From assembly GCF_025751575.1 (NCBI RefSeq), contig NZ_JAOWLA010000004.1, positions 176,371 through 240,370 of the forward strand: a stretch of DNA of 64,000 nucleotides, given 5' to 3'. Both the position numbers and the translations under genes were made by a program. Numbering within the stretch: the first letter of the stretch is position 1; every line of letters begins with the position of its first letter. The DNA comes from Albidovulum sediminicola (lineage in GTDB: Bacteria; Pseudomonadota; Alphaproteobacteria; Rhodobacterales; Rhodobacteraceae). Shown in pieces: positions 41,635 through 51,383 of this stretch. The notes below the pieces were generated by a model. The model was not told the origin of the DNA, did no database searches, and worked only from the letters and a program-made list of their open reading frames with translations.

Positions 41635-42744
41635 ATGCGCGGTCGGGCGGTAGATCTGGCCGTTGCCCTTTTCGTCCTGATCTGTACGCTGCCCGTCGTC
41701 GGCCTTTTCGTGACATCGTTCCGCGACAAGGACCAGATCGCGGCGTCGGGCTGGTGGACGGCATTTTCCCCCGTTGAGGAAACCCGCGCTTTCCGGCTGC
41801 CCGACAGGGGGGAGGAGACCGGCGTGCTGTTGGGCGCAACACTGACCGGTAGCGTCCTTGCGGGTGATGGGCGGGTGACCGGGTTCGGCATCACCCCCCG
41901 CGCCCCTGTCGCCTTCGCTCCGGGGGAGGTCGCCCGTTTCTCCGGCGGGGGGACAGTGACGGTGTCGGCGGATGGCGCATTCTCAGTTTCAGACAGAAGC
42001 GGGCACGCGGGTGGGCGGCGCATCTATTACGGCGCCCGCCTTAGCCCGCGCCTCACGCTTGGGAACTACGTCACCGTGCTTGGCGCCGAGGGGCTGGGCC
42101 GGTCGTTTCTGAACTCCGCCGCCGTCGCGATCCCCTCGACCGTCATCCCCGCTGTGATCGCCTGCTTCGCCGCCTATGCACTGGCGTGGATGCGCTTTCC
42201 GGGCCGCGCTCTGCTGGTCTCGGCGGTGGTGGTGCTGATGGCGGTGCCCCTGCAAATGGCACTCATCCCGCTGCTGACGCTTTACAACTCTGCGGGACAG
42301 GCATTTGGTTTTGAAGCAAAAAGCTACGTCGGCCTTTGGCTTGCACATACTGGCTTCGGCCTGCCACTGGCGATCTTCATCCTGCGCAACGCCATGAGTG
42401 CCCTGCCGGGGGCAATGATCGAGGCCGCCCGCATGGATGGCGCGGGCGATTTCGTGATCTTCAGCCGGGTCGTGCTTCCGCTTACGCTTCCGGCGCTCGC
42501 GGGGTTCGCGGTATTCCAGTTCATCTGGACCTGGAACGACCTTCTGGTGGCGCTGGTCTTTCTTGGTCCACAGGACGACACGCTGGTCCTGACCGGGCGG
42601 CTCCTCAACCTGCTGGGATCGCACGGCGGGGACTGGCAACTGTTGGCGGCCGGCGCCTTCGTGTCGATCGCCGCACCGCTTTGCGTGTTCTTTGCCCTGC
42701 AACGCTATCTGGTCCGTGGTCTGCTGGCGGGGGTGTCGCGCTGA
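41635..42744 (+). CDS. aglG: alpha-glucoside ABC transporter permease, AglG
   Basis: A 369-residue MalG-type permease. Beyond the usual six segments it has a large periplasmic insertion after the first (residues 35-130, rich in beta-strand and Gly turns), which is also present in known AglG proteins. The EAA loop is EAARMDGAGDFVIFSRVVLPLTLPALA. It follows aglF directly. After it one expects the glucosidase AglA and ATPase AglK; neither is present, and a terminator and the converging peptide transporter follow instead. Confidence 0.85.
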   Translation: MRGRAVDLAVALFVLICTLPVVGLFVTSFRDKDQIAASGWWTAFSPVEETRAFRLPDRGEETGVLLGATLTGSVLAGDGRVTGFGITPRAPVAFAPGEVARFSGGGTVTVSADGAFSVSDRSGHAGGRRIYYGARLSPRLTLGNYVTVLGAEGLGRSFLNSAAVAIPSTVIPAVIACFAAYALAWMRFPGRALLVSAVVVLMAVPLQMALIPLLTLYNSAGQAFGFEAKSYVGLWLAHTGFGLPLAIFILRNAMSALPGAMIEAARMDGAGDFVIFSRVVLPLTLPALAGFAVFQFIWTWNDLLVALVFLGPQDDTLVLTGRLLNLLGSHGGDWQLLAAGAFVSIAAPLCVFFALQRYLVRGLLAGVSR

Positions 42745-42756
42745 GCGGGGGACACT

Positions 42757-42780
42757 GCGGCGCCCACGTCGGGGCGCCGC
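42757..42780. terminator. hairpin between aglG and the converging ATPase gene
   Basis: GCGGCGCCC (42757-42765) and GGGCGCCGC (42772-42780) form a perfect nine-pair stem with a six-base loop, between stop codons of converging genes. It has no T-run. Confidence 0.6.
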
Positions 42781-42789
42781 CAGAGAGAC

Positions 42790-44874
42790 TTACTCGGCGG
42801 CGATCTTGATCACCGGCTCCATCGAGGCGAACTCTTCCGCAGACAGGTGGCACTTGATCTGGTGCCCGCCCGCAAGGACCTGAACCGGCGGCACCTCGCG
42901 ATCGCAAAGCCCGCCCGGGACCTTCGACTTCCAGCGGCAGCGCGTCTGGAACGGGCAGCCCGGCGGCGGGTTCACGGCCGATGGGATCTCCCCCTCCAGC
43001 ACGATGTGCTTCTTCTCCACATGGGTGTCGGCGATGGGAACCGCCGACAGAAGAGCCTCGGTATAGGGGTGGTAGGGCGGAGAGAAGACCTGGTCGGTGG
43101 AGCCGAGCTCCACCACATGGCCAAGATACATGACCATCACCCGGTCCGAGAGGTAGCGCACGATCGACAGGTCATGGCTGATGAACAGCAGTGTCGTGCG
43201 GTTTTCGCGCTGGATCTCCATCAGCAGATCCGTGACAGCCGCCTGGACCGACACGTCGAGCGCCGAAACGGGTTCGTCCGCCACGACGATCTTCGCACCG
43301 CCCGCAAAGGCCCGCGCGATCCCCACACGCTGCTTCTGCCCGCCCGACAACTGGCGGGGCATCCGCTCCGCGAAGGCCCGCGGCAGCTTCACGAGGTCCA
43401 GAAGCTCCAGCATGCGGTCGCGACGCGCCGCGTCGCTGTCGCCCACGCCAAAGATCTCCAGCGCGCGGATGATCTGCCGGCCCACGGTCATGGAGGGGTT
43501 GAGTGTGTCGAACGGGTTCTGGAACACCATCTGCACGCCCGACACCGTCTCGGTGGACCGGGTTTCGATCGGCTTGTCCTGAATCTCGTTGTCGTAAAGC
43601 ATGATCTTGCCGGAGGTGGCCGTTTCCAGCCCCATCAGCACCTTCGCGAAGGTCGATTTGCCGCAGCCGGATTCGCCGACGATGGCCAGCGTCTCACCCT
43701 CGCGGGCCTCGAAGCTCAGTGTTTCGTTGGCCTTCACCACGCGCTTGTCGCCGCCGCCGAACAGGCTGGAGGCGGAAATCTCGTAATACTTGCGCAGGTC
43801 TTCCATCTTGAGGACGACGCGGCCGGGCTCGGTCTTGTCATGCTGCTTGGCGGCGACGGGCTTGGCGTTCCAGTCGATCTCATCCACCCGGATGCAGCGC
43901 GTGTCGTGGCGATCGTGGCCCTCGACCGGGACCATGGAGATATCGCCCGCGTTGCAGCGGCCATCGGCGAAATAGTTGCAGCGCGGGCCGAAGTTGCAGC
44001 CCTTGGGCCGTTCATGGGGCAGGGGGAAGTTCCCCGGAATCGCGATCAGCGGGCGGGCGTTCTTGTCCGCGCCCGGAAGCGGGATCGACCGGAACAGCGC
44101 CTGCGTATAGGGATGTTGCATCTTGTTGAAGACATCCGCGATGGCGCCGGTTTCGACTGCCTCGCCGGAATACATCACGCAGAGCCGGTCGCAGACCTCA
44201 AGCACGAGGCCGAGGTTGTGGCTGATGAACAGCATCGAGGTGCCGTATTTCTTGCCCAGGTCCTTGACCAGGTCCACCACCGCGGCCTCCACCGTCACGT
44301 CGAGCGCGGTGGTCGGTTCATCGAGGATCAGGAGCGCCGGTTTCGACATCAACGCCATGGCGATGACGATGCGCTGCTGCTGGCCGCCCGAAAGCTGGTG
44401 CGGGAAGGACTTCAGGATGCGCTCCGGGTCGGGCAGGCGCACGTCGCTCACGACCTCGAGCGCGCGGGCATAGGCTTCTTCCTTGCTCACGCCCTCATGG
44501 ATCATCGGCACTTCCATCAACTGCTGGCCGATCCGCATGGCGGGGTTCAGCGAGGCCATCGGTTCCTGGTAGATCATGGCGATCTCGGAACCACGGATGT
44601 CGCGCAGTTCCTCCTCGGTCATGGTGGTCAGGTCGCGGCCCTTGAACTTGATCGAGCCACCGACGATGCGGCCGTTCTTGCCCAGGTCGCGCATGACCGC
44701 CAGCGCCACGGTGGACTTGCCGCAACCGGATTCGCCCACCAGGCCCATCGCCTCGCCGGGTTGCACCACGCAGGAAAAGTCCATCACCGCCGGGATTTCC
44801 CGCAGCCGGGTGAAGAAGCTGATCGAGAGGTTCTCGATCTCGAGGATCGGGCCGTCGTAATCCCACTTGGTCAT
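42790..44874 (-). CDS. peptide-type ABC transporter ATP-binding protein, two fused domains
   Basis: A 694-residue chain with two full ATPase modules. The first has GESGCGKST, LSGGQQQR and LLILDEPTTALD. The second has GESGCGKST, LSGGQKQR and IVVADEPVSALD. Each module ends with the oligopeptide-transporter extension carrying cysteines (GCNFGPRCNYFADGRC and GCPFQTRCRWKS), which in OppD/OppF-type proteins can hold an iron-sulfur cluster or metal. It powers the DppC- and DppB-like permeases upstream. Unlike the fused ATPase at 14012, it keeps both extensions. GGGGAA precedes the ATG. Confidence 0.92.
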   Translation of the reverse strand: MTKWDYDGPILEIENLSISFFTRLREIPAVMDFSCVVQPGEAMGLVGESGCGKSTVALAVMRDLGKNGRIVGGSIKFKGRDLTTMTEEELRDIRGSEIAMIYQEPMASLNPAMRIGQQLMEVPMIHEGVSKEEAYARALEVVSDVRLPDPERILKSFPHQLSGGQQQRIVIAMALMSKPALLILDEPTTALDVTVEAAVVDLVKDLGKKYGTSMLFISHNLGLVLEVCDRLCVMYSGEAVETGAIADVFNKMQHPYTQALFRSIPLPGADKNARPLIAIPGNFPLPHERPKGCNFGPRCNYFADGRCNAGDISMVPVEGHDRHDTRCIRVDEIDWNAKPVAAKQHDKTEPGRVVLKMEDLRKYYEISASSLFGGGDKRVVKANETLSFEAREGETLAIVGESGCGKSTFAKVLMGLETATSGKIMLYDNEIQDKPIETRSTETVSGVQMVFQNPFDTLNPSMTVGRQIIRALEIFGVGDSDAARRDRMLELLDLVKLPRAFAERMPRQLSGGQKQRVGIARAFAGGAKIVVADEPVSALDVSVQAAVTDLLMEIQRENRTTLLFISHDLSIVRYLSDRVMVMYLGHVVELGSTDQVFSPPYHPYTEALLSAVPIADTHVEKKHIVLEGEIPSAVNPPPGCPFQTRCRWKSKVPGGLCDREVPPVQVLAGGHQIKCHLSAEEFASMEPVIKIAAE

Positions 44875-44884
44875 GGCGTTCCCC

Positions 44885-46312
44885 TTAATCCTTCAGGCTT
44901 TCTTCCCGCAGACCGTCGGCCAGCAGGTTCAGACCCAGCACGAGGCTCATCAGCGCGAGTGCGGGCACGATCGCGGGATGCTGCGCGATGGTCATCAGCT
45001 TGCGGCCCGCGTTGATGGTCGATCCCCAGTCCGGGCTTTCGGGGCTCAGGCCAAGGCCGAAGAAGCCCAAGGTGCCAAGAAGGATCGTGGTGTAGCCGAT
45101 CCGAAGGCAGAAATCGACAATCAGCGGCCCGCGCGCGTTGGGCAGGATCTCCCAGATCATGATGTACCAGGGACGCTCGCCCCGGGTCTGACCGGCCGCG
45201 ACGTAATCGCGCGTCTTGATGTCGAGCACGATCCCGCGGACGATACGGAAGACGGTGGGCGAGTTCACGAAGACGACCGACACGAAGACGATCAGCATGT
45301 TGCCCGGCATGTGGATCAGGTCGAGCGACTGCGGAAGGACCGCGACGCGGGTTCCGGCCTCGCCCACGAAGGACAGGTAGAAGTAGCCGCCGACGACCGC
45401 GATCAGGCCCACCATCACGTTGCGACGCGTGGGCACCACGTAGAAGCGGGAATTCACGAGCACCATCAGGAAGACGATCGGGAACAGGAACAGCACCACG
45501 CCAAGGTACTGCGGCATCCCGGTCTGGACGATCTCCGGCGTGACCAACAGGTAGAAGAACAGGATGACCGGAAAGGCGAGGATCAGGTTCGCCAGAAACG
45601 ACAGCCCGGTGTCGAGCTTGCCGCCGTAGTAGCCCGCGGGCAGGCCCAGCGTGATCCCGACCATGAAGGCGAAGACGGTCGCGAAGGGCGCGATCACGAT
45701 CACGATGCGGCTGCCCGCGATCACGCGGGAAAACACGTCACGGCCCAGGTGGTCGCCGCCCAGCAGATACCAGCCCGCGCCATCCGGCGTGGGCGTGCCG
45801 GGGACCTTGTTCTTCATCCCGCTGATCTGGCTGAGCACGTCATGCGTCGCCACGATGTCCGAGAAGATCGCGGTGAAGACCCAGAACATGACGATGCCGA
45901 AGCCGATCATCCCGATCGAGGAGTCGAAAAGCTTGCCGTAAAGGCCAAGCCGCCGCTTGAAGCGGAACGACAGGACAAAGAGCACGATGATCGAGCCCCA
46001 GACGGGCGTCAGCTTCTTGCACACCGCGCCGATGATCCCTGCCGTCCCCATGGGCGTCAGGACACCCGCGACGACATAGGCCAGCCCCAGCAAGACAAGC
46101 GCCAGGAACAGCCATTTGACGGCCTTCTCCGATCCTCCGAAAAGGCCGCCGCGCGCCACCAGCGTGCCGTCGGGATTGGCCTTGACGGATTGTTCGGGGG
46201 CAAAGAGCGACAGCACCATTTGCGCGACCACGGCCAGCGCCAGAAGCGCCGCGACGCCTGTCACGACCGGGTTGAGGACGGACAGGGAGCCGGTCCAGCT
46301 CAAGGGTTCCAT
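44885..46312 (-). CDS. ABC transporter permease, enlarged DppC-like
   Basis: A 475-residue permease, far longer than the 280-310 of normal DppC. The core signature LLGGDHLGRDVFSRVIAGSR and the EAA-type loop AGQTRGERPWYIMIWEILPNARGPL are present. About 130 added residues at the N-terminus carry three extra hydrophobic segments. A second insertion between core segments (about 250-345) adds two or three more (VVLFLFPIVFLMVLV, NVMVGLIAVVGGYFYLSF). I recall long permeases of this kind in other alphaproteobacterial transporters, but the role of the added parts is unknown. AGGAGGA precedes the ATG; the ATPase gene follows after ten bases. Confidence 0.85.
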   Translation of the reverse strand: MEPLSWTGSLSVLNPVVTGVAALLALAVVAQMVLSLFAPEQSVKANPDGTLVARGGLFGGSEKAVKWLFLALVLLGLAYVVAGVLTPMGTAGIIGAVCKKLTPVWGSIIVLFVLSFRFKRRLGLYGKLFDSSIGMIGFGIVMFWVFTAIFSDIVATHDVLSQISGMKNKVPGTPTPDGAGWYLLGGDHLGRDVFSRVIAGSRIVIVIAPFATVFAFMVGITLGLPAGYYGGKLDTGLSFLANLILAFPVILFFYLLVTPEIVQTGMPQYLGVVLFLFPIVFLMVLVNSRFYVVPTRRNVMVGLIAVVGGYFYLSFVGEAGTRVAVLPQSLDLIHMPGNMLIVFVSVVFVNSPTVFRIVRGIVLDIKTRDYVAAGQTRGERPWYIMIWEILPNARGPLIVDFCLRIGYTTILLGTLGFFGLGLSPESPDWGSTINAGRKLMTIAQHPAIVPALALMSLVLGLNLLADGLREESLKD

Positions 46313-46324
46313 GCCTGTTCCTCC

Positions 46325-47365
46325 TTACGAAATGCGGATGCGCGGGTTGAGGAAGACATAGCCGATGTCAGAAATCAGCTGCGTCACCAGAACCACGAAC
46401 ACGGCGACGACAGAGCAGCCCAGAAGAAGCTGGATGTCGTTGTTTCCTGCGGCTGAGACGAGCGTCCAGCCAAAGCCCTTGTAGTTGAAGAGCGTCTCGG
46501 TGATCACGACCCCGTTCAGGAGCCAGGGAAACTGCAACATGATCACCGTGAAGGGGGCGATCAGCGCATTTCGGAGTGCGTGCTTCACGACGACGTTGCG
46601 GAAGGACACGCCTTTCAGCCGCGCGGTGCGGATATATTGTGCGGTCATCACCTCGGTCATCGATGCGCGGGTCATGCGGGCGATATAGCCGATGCCGTAA
46701 AGCGCGATGGTGATGACGGGCAGGAAGAAGTTCTCAAAGTTGATGCCGTCCATGGCGCTGGTCGCGGTGCCCTTGAAGACCTTCCAGCCCATGGAGGTCG
46801 CGAAGACCGCGATCAGGATGACGCCTGAAACATACTCCGGCGTCGCCGTCGAAGCGATTGAGAAGGTGGAAAGCGACCGGTCGAGCTTCGAGCCCTCGCG
46901 CATCCCGGCCAGCACGCCGATGATCAGCGATGTGGGCACCATGACGACCATGACCCAGAACATCAGCAAGCCCGTCAGACCCAGCCGCGTGGACAGGATC
47001 GAGGAGACGTTATCCTTGAAGACCGACGAAAAACCCCAGTCGCCCTGAAGGATGCCGCAGAAGGTCGGGGCCATGTCCGGATCGGTGCCGCGCGGGATGC
47101 AGCGGCCTTGAACGACGCCATCTGCCTCATGGGTCCAGCCGGGAACCACGCCCAGCCATTCCCCATAGCGGACCAGCAGCGGGCTCGCGTAGCCGTTCTT
47201 TTCCAGCCAGCTTGTGACCTCTGCATCCGTGATCCGGCTGCCGGCCTCGGATTTCGCAAGCTTTTCAAGGTTGGGGGGCAGGTTTGTCAGGTAGAAGACG
47301 ATCAGGGTCAGGCACAGGGCCGTTAGAACCATCGTCGCCAGTCGTCTGAGCAGAAATATCAGCAT
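46325..47365 (-). CDS. ABC transporter permease, DppB-like
   Basis: A 346-residue permease with six core membrane segments and the EAA loop TARLKGVSFRNVVVKHALRNALIAPF. The periplasmic part between the first and second segments is extended (residues about 30-115) and holds two cysteines (GRCIPRG and TFCGILQGDWGFS) that could form a disulfide. It joins the enlarged DppC-like subunit; the spacing of twelve bases and the shared strand show one operon. AAAGGGA precedes the ATG. Confidence 0.9.
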   Translation of the reverse strand: MLIFLLRRLATMVLTALCLTLIVFYLTNLPPNLEKLAKSEAGSRITDAEVTSWLEKNGYASPLLVRYGEWLGVVPGWTHEADGVVQGRCIPRGTDPDMAPTFCGILQGDWGFSSVFKDNVSSILSTRLGLTGLLMFWVMVVMVPTSLIIGVLAGMREGSKLDRSLSTFSIASTATPEYVSGVILIAVFATSMGWKVFKGTATSAMDGINFENFFLPVITIALYGIGYIARMTRASMTEVMTAQYIRTARLKGVSFRNVVVKHALRNALIAPFTVIMLQFPWLLNGVVITETLFNYKGFGWTLVSAAGNNDIQLLLGCSVVAVFVVLVTQLISDIGYVFLNPRIRIS

Positions 47366-47453
47366 GGCTGTCGGTCCCTTTCTCCCGCGAATTGGGAGCA
47401 GGCTGTCACGCCGTCATGACGGCGCGTTTCTTCGGGTTCGAACCGAACGAAAT

Positions 47454-47482
47454 GGCGCGCGGGGGCTTTCACCCCGCGCGCC
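47454..47482 (-). other. strong stem-loop between binding-protein and permease genes
   Basis: GGCGCGCGGGG (47454-47464) and CCCCGCGCGCC (47472-47482) form a perfect eleven-pair stem with a seven-base loop, thirteen bases after the binding-protein stop. This is the place where many ABC operons have a stabilising or partly terminating structure that lets the binding protein be made in excess. The minus-strand follow-up ATTTCG is only a weak T-run. Confidence 0.65.
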
Positions 47483-47495
47483 AGGTCTTCTCGGA

Positions 47496-49139
47496 TCAAG
47501 CTTCGATCGACCACTTGTAGTGGTGATGTTCGAAGGTCGGGTGCATGTCCGCGCCCATCACGTTCGCCTTGAAGTGCCGGTAGACGTTCCGCCAGTAGGG
47601 CTGGATCAGCACGCCCTCGTCCTGCATGATCTTCTCGATCTTGGCCATGACCTCGCGGCGCGCGTCCGCATCCGAGATCGCCATCGCTTCGGCCAGAAGC
47701 GCGTCGAACTCAGCGTTGGCGAAGGCGGTTTCGTTCCAGGCGACGCCGGACTTGTAGGCCAGCGCGAGGACCTGAACACCCAGAGGGCGCATGTTCCACT
47801 CGGTCGAGGAGAACGGATACTTCGTCCAGTCGTTCCAGAAGGTCGAACCCGGCAGGATCGTCCGCTTGATGTTGATGCCCGCATCGCGGATCTGCGCCGC
47901 AACCGCGTCGCAGGAGGCCGCCTGCCAGGCATCGTCGATCGAGATCAGTTCGAACTCGGTATCGGCATGGCCGGCCGCGGCGATCATCTCTTTCGCCTTG
48001 GCAGGATCGATGACCAGCGGCGGGAGTTCGGCATATTCCGGATGGATCGGGCAGACGTGGTGGTTCTCGGCCGGCGCGCCCAGGCCCGCATAGCCCAGTT
48101 CCAGCACGACGGCGTTATCGACGGCCATCTGGAGAGCGCGGCGCACGTTCACGTCCTGATACAGTTCGGACAGCTGGTTGAAGCGCACGGCCAGCGTCGC
48201 GGAGGTCACGGCCTCGGACTTGGACCAGCCGATGCCGTCGAAGATCTCCACGAAGTCACCGTCGGTGCGGTGCAGCATGTCGATTTCGTCGGCTTCCGCA
48301 GCCGCCACGAAGGACGACGGGTCGGTGCCGAGGTCGACATACTCGATCCGGTCAAGGTAGGGCCCGCCGTAGACTTCGGTGCCCCACCAGGTATGCTCGG
48401 TGTTGCGCACGAGCACCTGCTTGACGCCGACCTCGTTGGTTTCCGGCAGGTAGGCGCCGGTACCGATCGGGTTCGCCGAGGGGTCGCCATTGTCGTAGGC
48501 GGAGTGCACCACCGCGGCCGGGTAGTCGGCCATGCCGACGATGATGGTGATGTCCGGCGCGGGCAGCGTCAGCTTGACGGTATGGTCGTCAATGATGGTA
48601 ATGGCGCCGTCGCGGGCCATCTTGGTGTTTTCGTCGACAAGCGCGCCCATGCGGGCCGCCATCGAGTTGCCCTCGACATTGGCGTCACACCAGCGGGTGA
48701 TGTTGTTGGCGACGTCGGCGGCGGTGAAGTCGTCACCGTTGTTCCACTTCACGCCCTGGCGGACGTTCAGCGTGTATTCGGTCGCGTCTTCGTTGGCTTG
48801 CCAGCTTTCCAGCAGCATGCCGCGCAGCGTTCCGTCGCCGTTGTACTCGACGAGGTAGTCAAGCCAGCCGCGGCTGAAGTTGGCCAGTTCCGACCAGTCG
48901 TAGGTGCGCGGGTCTTTCTGAGCCTTGGTTTCGAGCTGGCAGCGGATCGTCCCGCCAGCGGTCTGGGCACGCGCCGCAGTCGGTGCGGTCATCCCCAGCA
49001 GACCGTAGGCTGCGGCGGCGCTCACGCCAAGCGCGGAGGTGCGGGTCAGGAACTCACGGCGGCTCAGCGTGCCGGCGCGGACTTCCTCAGCGTAGGATTT
49101 TGCCGCCGAATGGATATTCGGCGTGAAGTGTTCTGTCAT
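47496..49139 (-). CDS. ABC transporter solute-binding protein, family 5
   Basis: A 547-residue binding protein. The N-terminus has about 23 residues before a twin-arginine motif (SRREFLTR), then a small-residue hydrophobic stretch and ARAQT, so it is exported by Tat. The core shows [27 protein letters not shown] and [19 protein letters not shown], landmarks of the peptide/opine class. AGGGAGA precedes the ATG. The AraC-type regulator upstream and the inverted repeat between them suggest induced expression. The ligand is unknown; peptide, opine or sugar-acid compounds are all possible. Confidence 0.92.
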   Translation of the reverse strand: MTEHFTPNIHSAAKSYAEEVRAGTLSRREFLTRTSALGVSAAAAYGLLGMTAPTAARAQTAGGTIRCQLETKAQKDPRTYDWSELANFSRGWLDYLVEYNGDGTLRGMLLESWQANEDATEYTLNVRQGVKWNNGDDFTAADVANNITRWCDANVEGNSMAARMGALVDENTKMARDGAITIIDDHTVKLTLPAPDITIIVGMADYPAAVVHSAYDNGDPSANPIGTGAYLPETNEVGVKQVLVRNTEHTWWGTEVYGGPYLDRIEYVDLGTDPSSFVAAAEADEIDMLHRTDGDFVEIFDGIGWSKSEAVTSATLAVRFNQLSELYQDVNVRRALQMAVDNAVVLELGYAGLGAPAENHHVCPIHPEYAELPPLVIDPAKAKEMIAAAGHADTEFELISIDDAWQAASCDAVAAQIRDAGINIKRTILPGSTFWNDWTKYPFSSTEWNMRPLGVQVLALAYKSGVAWNETAFANAEFDALLAEAMAISDADARREVMAKIEKIMQDEGVLIQPYWRNVYRHFKANVMGADMHPTFEHHHYKWSIEA

Positions 49140-49272
49140 TATTTATTCTCCCTGTGTGACGTGTCTCGTGCGCAGAAATCAGGCCACAGAATCTGCGGCC
49201 ATCAGGTCCCACGACGGTACTCACACGCGCATTGCGCCCGGTTTTGCCCCGAACGTCAACGTCGGTTTGCGT

Positions 49273-49300
49273 CATGATGGCTAAAATTTACGACATCATG
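49273..49300. promoter_or_regulatory. CATGATG-N14-CATCATG inverted repeat, possible AraC-type operator
   Basis: Seven-base arms (49273-49279 and 49294-49300) are perfect and 21 bases apart centre to centre, two helical turns, so both face the same side of DNA. It lies 134 bases upstream of the binding-protein gene, right after the regulator gene, a place suited to activation by it. Confidence 0.5.
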
Positions 49301-49314
49301 TTGCGCGCCGCGCA

Positions 49315-50259
49315 TCATGCGCCCCGCCGGAAAGCAGAAGGCGTCTTGCCGGTGCGATGCTGGAAGGCGCGCGTGAAATAGGCTGGGGAGGTGAAGCCAA
49401 GCTGCTCTGACACCCTTGCCACGGGAAGCCGGGTTTCCAGCAGCATCCGCCGCGCTTCGAAGATCACGCGGTCGTGCAGCAGGTCTGAGGCGGAGCGTCC
49501 GCAGGTGTTCCTGCAAACCCGCGTCAGATGTGTCGGCGTCACGCCCAACGCGCGGGCGAAATCGGCAACGCCCTGGCCGCTTCGGAAACCGTCTTCAAGC
49601 AGGTCCGCGTAGCGCCGCGCAAGCCGATGGTAGGCCCCGGAACGCCCGGTCTCCGCCGCGCCCGCGTGGCGTTCGAGCCAGACCGACAGCAGGCCGAGGT
49701 AGTGGCGCGCGGCCCGTTCGTGACCCGGCTTGGCGGCCTCGACCTCGCGCTGGATCTGGTCGAGAATATTCGAAAGCTCCCCCTGCGGGATGGCGTCGCG
49801 CACCCGCAGGTGCATCGGCTCTTGAGGCAGGCCCAGATCCTCGGCATTTCCGAAGAAGAGAGCGATGCCAAAGCTTTGCGGACCGGCCTCGAACCCATGC
49901 ATCGCCCCGGCGGGCACGAAGATCGCGTTGTGGGCGCCATAACCGCGCGTCACGCCGCCAACGGTCACGCGCCCCTGGCCGCGGGTGAACCAGTAAAGCA
50001 CAGGACCGTTATAGGAGCGCATCGCCTCCACCCGCCAGCGGCCGCCCTGCGCAAGGCGCTGGATCGGAACCAGCCTGAGCCCGCCATCGTCCGCCGGCAG
50101 GGGCTGGGGTGCGCGTCGCGGCTCCGCCGGGCGTGCCGTGGCCTTTGGGGGCTGGGCGGGCCTTTCAGCAGGGGGCGCGGACACGGCCGCCGACTCCGCC
50201 TTCGGAATACGGTTGGCATAAAGGGACAGCGGCGTCGCGGAAAATATTTTGGCGGTCAT
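49315..50259 (-). CDS. AraC-family transcriptional regulator
   Basis: A 314-residue regulator. After a Pro/Ala-rich, probably disordered N-terminal tail (residues 20-60) comes a cupin sensing domain (YWFTRGQGRVTVGGVTRGYGAHNAIFVPAGAMHGFE). The two helix-turn-helix units occupy residues about 220-312, with VTPTHLTRVCRNTCGRSASDLLHDRVIFEARRML and SEQLGFTSPAYFTRAFQHRTGKTPSAFRR. It lies 175 bases upstream of the binding-protein gene on the same strand and probably controls that transport operon. The ligand for its cupin should be the transported compound. Confidence 0.9.
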   Translation of the reverse strand: MTAKIFSATPLSLYANRIPKAESAAVSAPPAERPAQPPKATARPAEPRRAPQPLPADDGGLRLVPIQRLAQGGRWRVEAMRSYNGPVLYWFTRGQGRVTVGGVTRGYGAHNAIFVPAGAMHGFEAGPQSFGIALFFGNAEDLGLPQEPMHLRVRDAIPQGELSNILDQIQREVEAAKPGHERAARHYLGLLSVWLERHAGAAETGRSGAYHRLARRYADLLEDGFRSGQGVADFARALGVTPTHLTRVCRNTCGRSASDLLHDRVIFEARRMLLETRLPVARVSEQLGFTSPAYFTRAFQHRTGKTPSAFRRGA

Positions 50260-50369
50260 TCTCGGATCATTCGGGACGGAGTATTCGAGCCGATTCTAGC
50301 GCGTTGCGAATCATGCGCCAAAGGGAATTTTCACCCGATTCGATCAATGCGCGGCGCGTGGCCGATCCG

Positions 50370-51248
50370 TCACGCCGAGGTAAGCGGCATCCAGCCCGCC
50401 ATGCGGCTTCGCAACCAGGTCCGCTGCCGCTTGGCATATTGGCGGCTTGCCGCCTGCGCGGCCTCGACGGCGGCGGGCAGCGCGGTTTCACCGCGCAGAT
50501 GCGCGATCAACTCCGGCGCCCCGATTGCCTTGGCCCAGGGTTGGGCGGGGTCCCAATGGGGCAGGGCGGCGCGCGCCTCGTCCAGGGCGCCCTGCGTCAA
50601 CATGTTCCGGAACCGGCGGTCGATGCGCTCGGCCAGCCAGTCGCGGTCACACTCCAACCGGATCGCCGTCGCGTCGACGAGCGGCAGCAGTGCCGGGCCG
50701 GTGTCGTCCTGCCAGGCGGCGATGCCGCGCCCGGTCGCGCGCTGCACCTCCCACGCGCGCTGGACGCGCGCGGGGTTTCGCAGGTCGATGCGGGCGGCCG
50801 TCGCCGGATCTAGATCGGCGATCATCGCCTCCATCCGCCCGGCGGCGGCCAGCGCGTCGGCCTCGGCGCGAACCTCTGCGGGAACGGGCGGGATTTCGGC
50901 CAGGCCCTCGGTCAGTGCGGAAAGATAAAGCCCGGTGCCGCCGACGACGATCAGCCGCTTGCCCTCGCCCAGAATCGCGGAAATCTCGCGCAGCCAGTGG
51001 CCGACGGAGTAATCGGCGCCGCGCGGCAGGTGGCCGTAAAGCCTGTGATCGGCCTGCGCCTCCTCCTCCGGGCTTGGTCGGGCGGACAGAATGCGCCAGC
51101 AATTCCATACCTGAAGCGCATCCGCGTTAACGATAACACCGCCTTGGGTCTCCGCGATGGCAAGCGCCAGTGCCGATTTTCCCGAAGCCGTCGGACCGGC
51201 GATAAGGACGTGCCTCTCGTTCGAGAGAGTTTTTATTTTTTCCAACAT
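50370..51248 (-). CDS. miaA: tRNA dimethylallyltransferase
   Basis: A 292-residue enzyme. The P-loop [11 protein letters not shown] is at residues 18-28, with NADALQVW next and [12 protein letters not shown] around 100-112; [12 protein letters not shown] is the family's Arg segment. It adds the dimethylallyl group to A37 of tRNAs that read UNN codons. The normal 'DSMQ(V/I)Y' after the P-loop appears here as NADALQVW, a small change. It lies divergent from pyrH, with 135 bases between them. The start ATG opens a short lead of 12 residues before the conserved part. Confidence 0.92.
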   Translation of the reverse strand: MLEKIKTLSNERHVLIAGPTASGKSALALAIAETQGGVIVNADALQVWNCWRILSARPSPEEEAQADHRLYGHLPRGADYSVGHWLREISAILGEGKRLIVVGGTGLYLSALTEGLAEIPPVPAEVRAEADALAAAGRMEAMIADLDPATAARIDLRNPARVQRAWEVQRATGRGIAAWQDDTGPALLPLVDATAIRLECDRDWLAERIDRRFRNMLTQGALDEARAALPHWDPAQPWAKAIGAPELIAHLRGETALPAAVEAAQAASRQYAKRQRTWLRSRMAGWMPLTSA

Positions 51249-51383
51249 GTTGCGCGTCTTATTTCAAGTTCGTCTCTGCGACATTCCGACTTTGCCGACT
51301 TTCCCGCGTCCTGCCCTGTTGAACCCCAGAGCGATTTCCTTCATCTTGCGCCGTCAGAAAAGAAGCGGCAAGCGGAGCGCAAG

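Noticed and set aside
42847..46456. Two long plus-strand frames (about 722 and 529 codons)
   Set aside because: They oppose the fused ATPase and enlarged permease genes, which have complete motifs; the translations are rich in His, Arg and Asp.
47364..49277. 637-codon plus-strand frame
   Set aside because: It is antisense to the solute-binding protein gene, which has a Tat signal and family landmarks.
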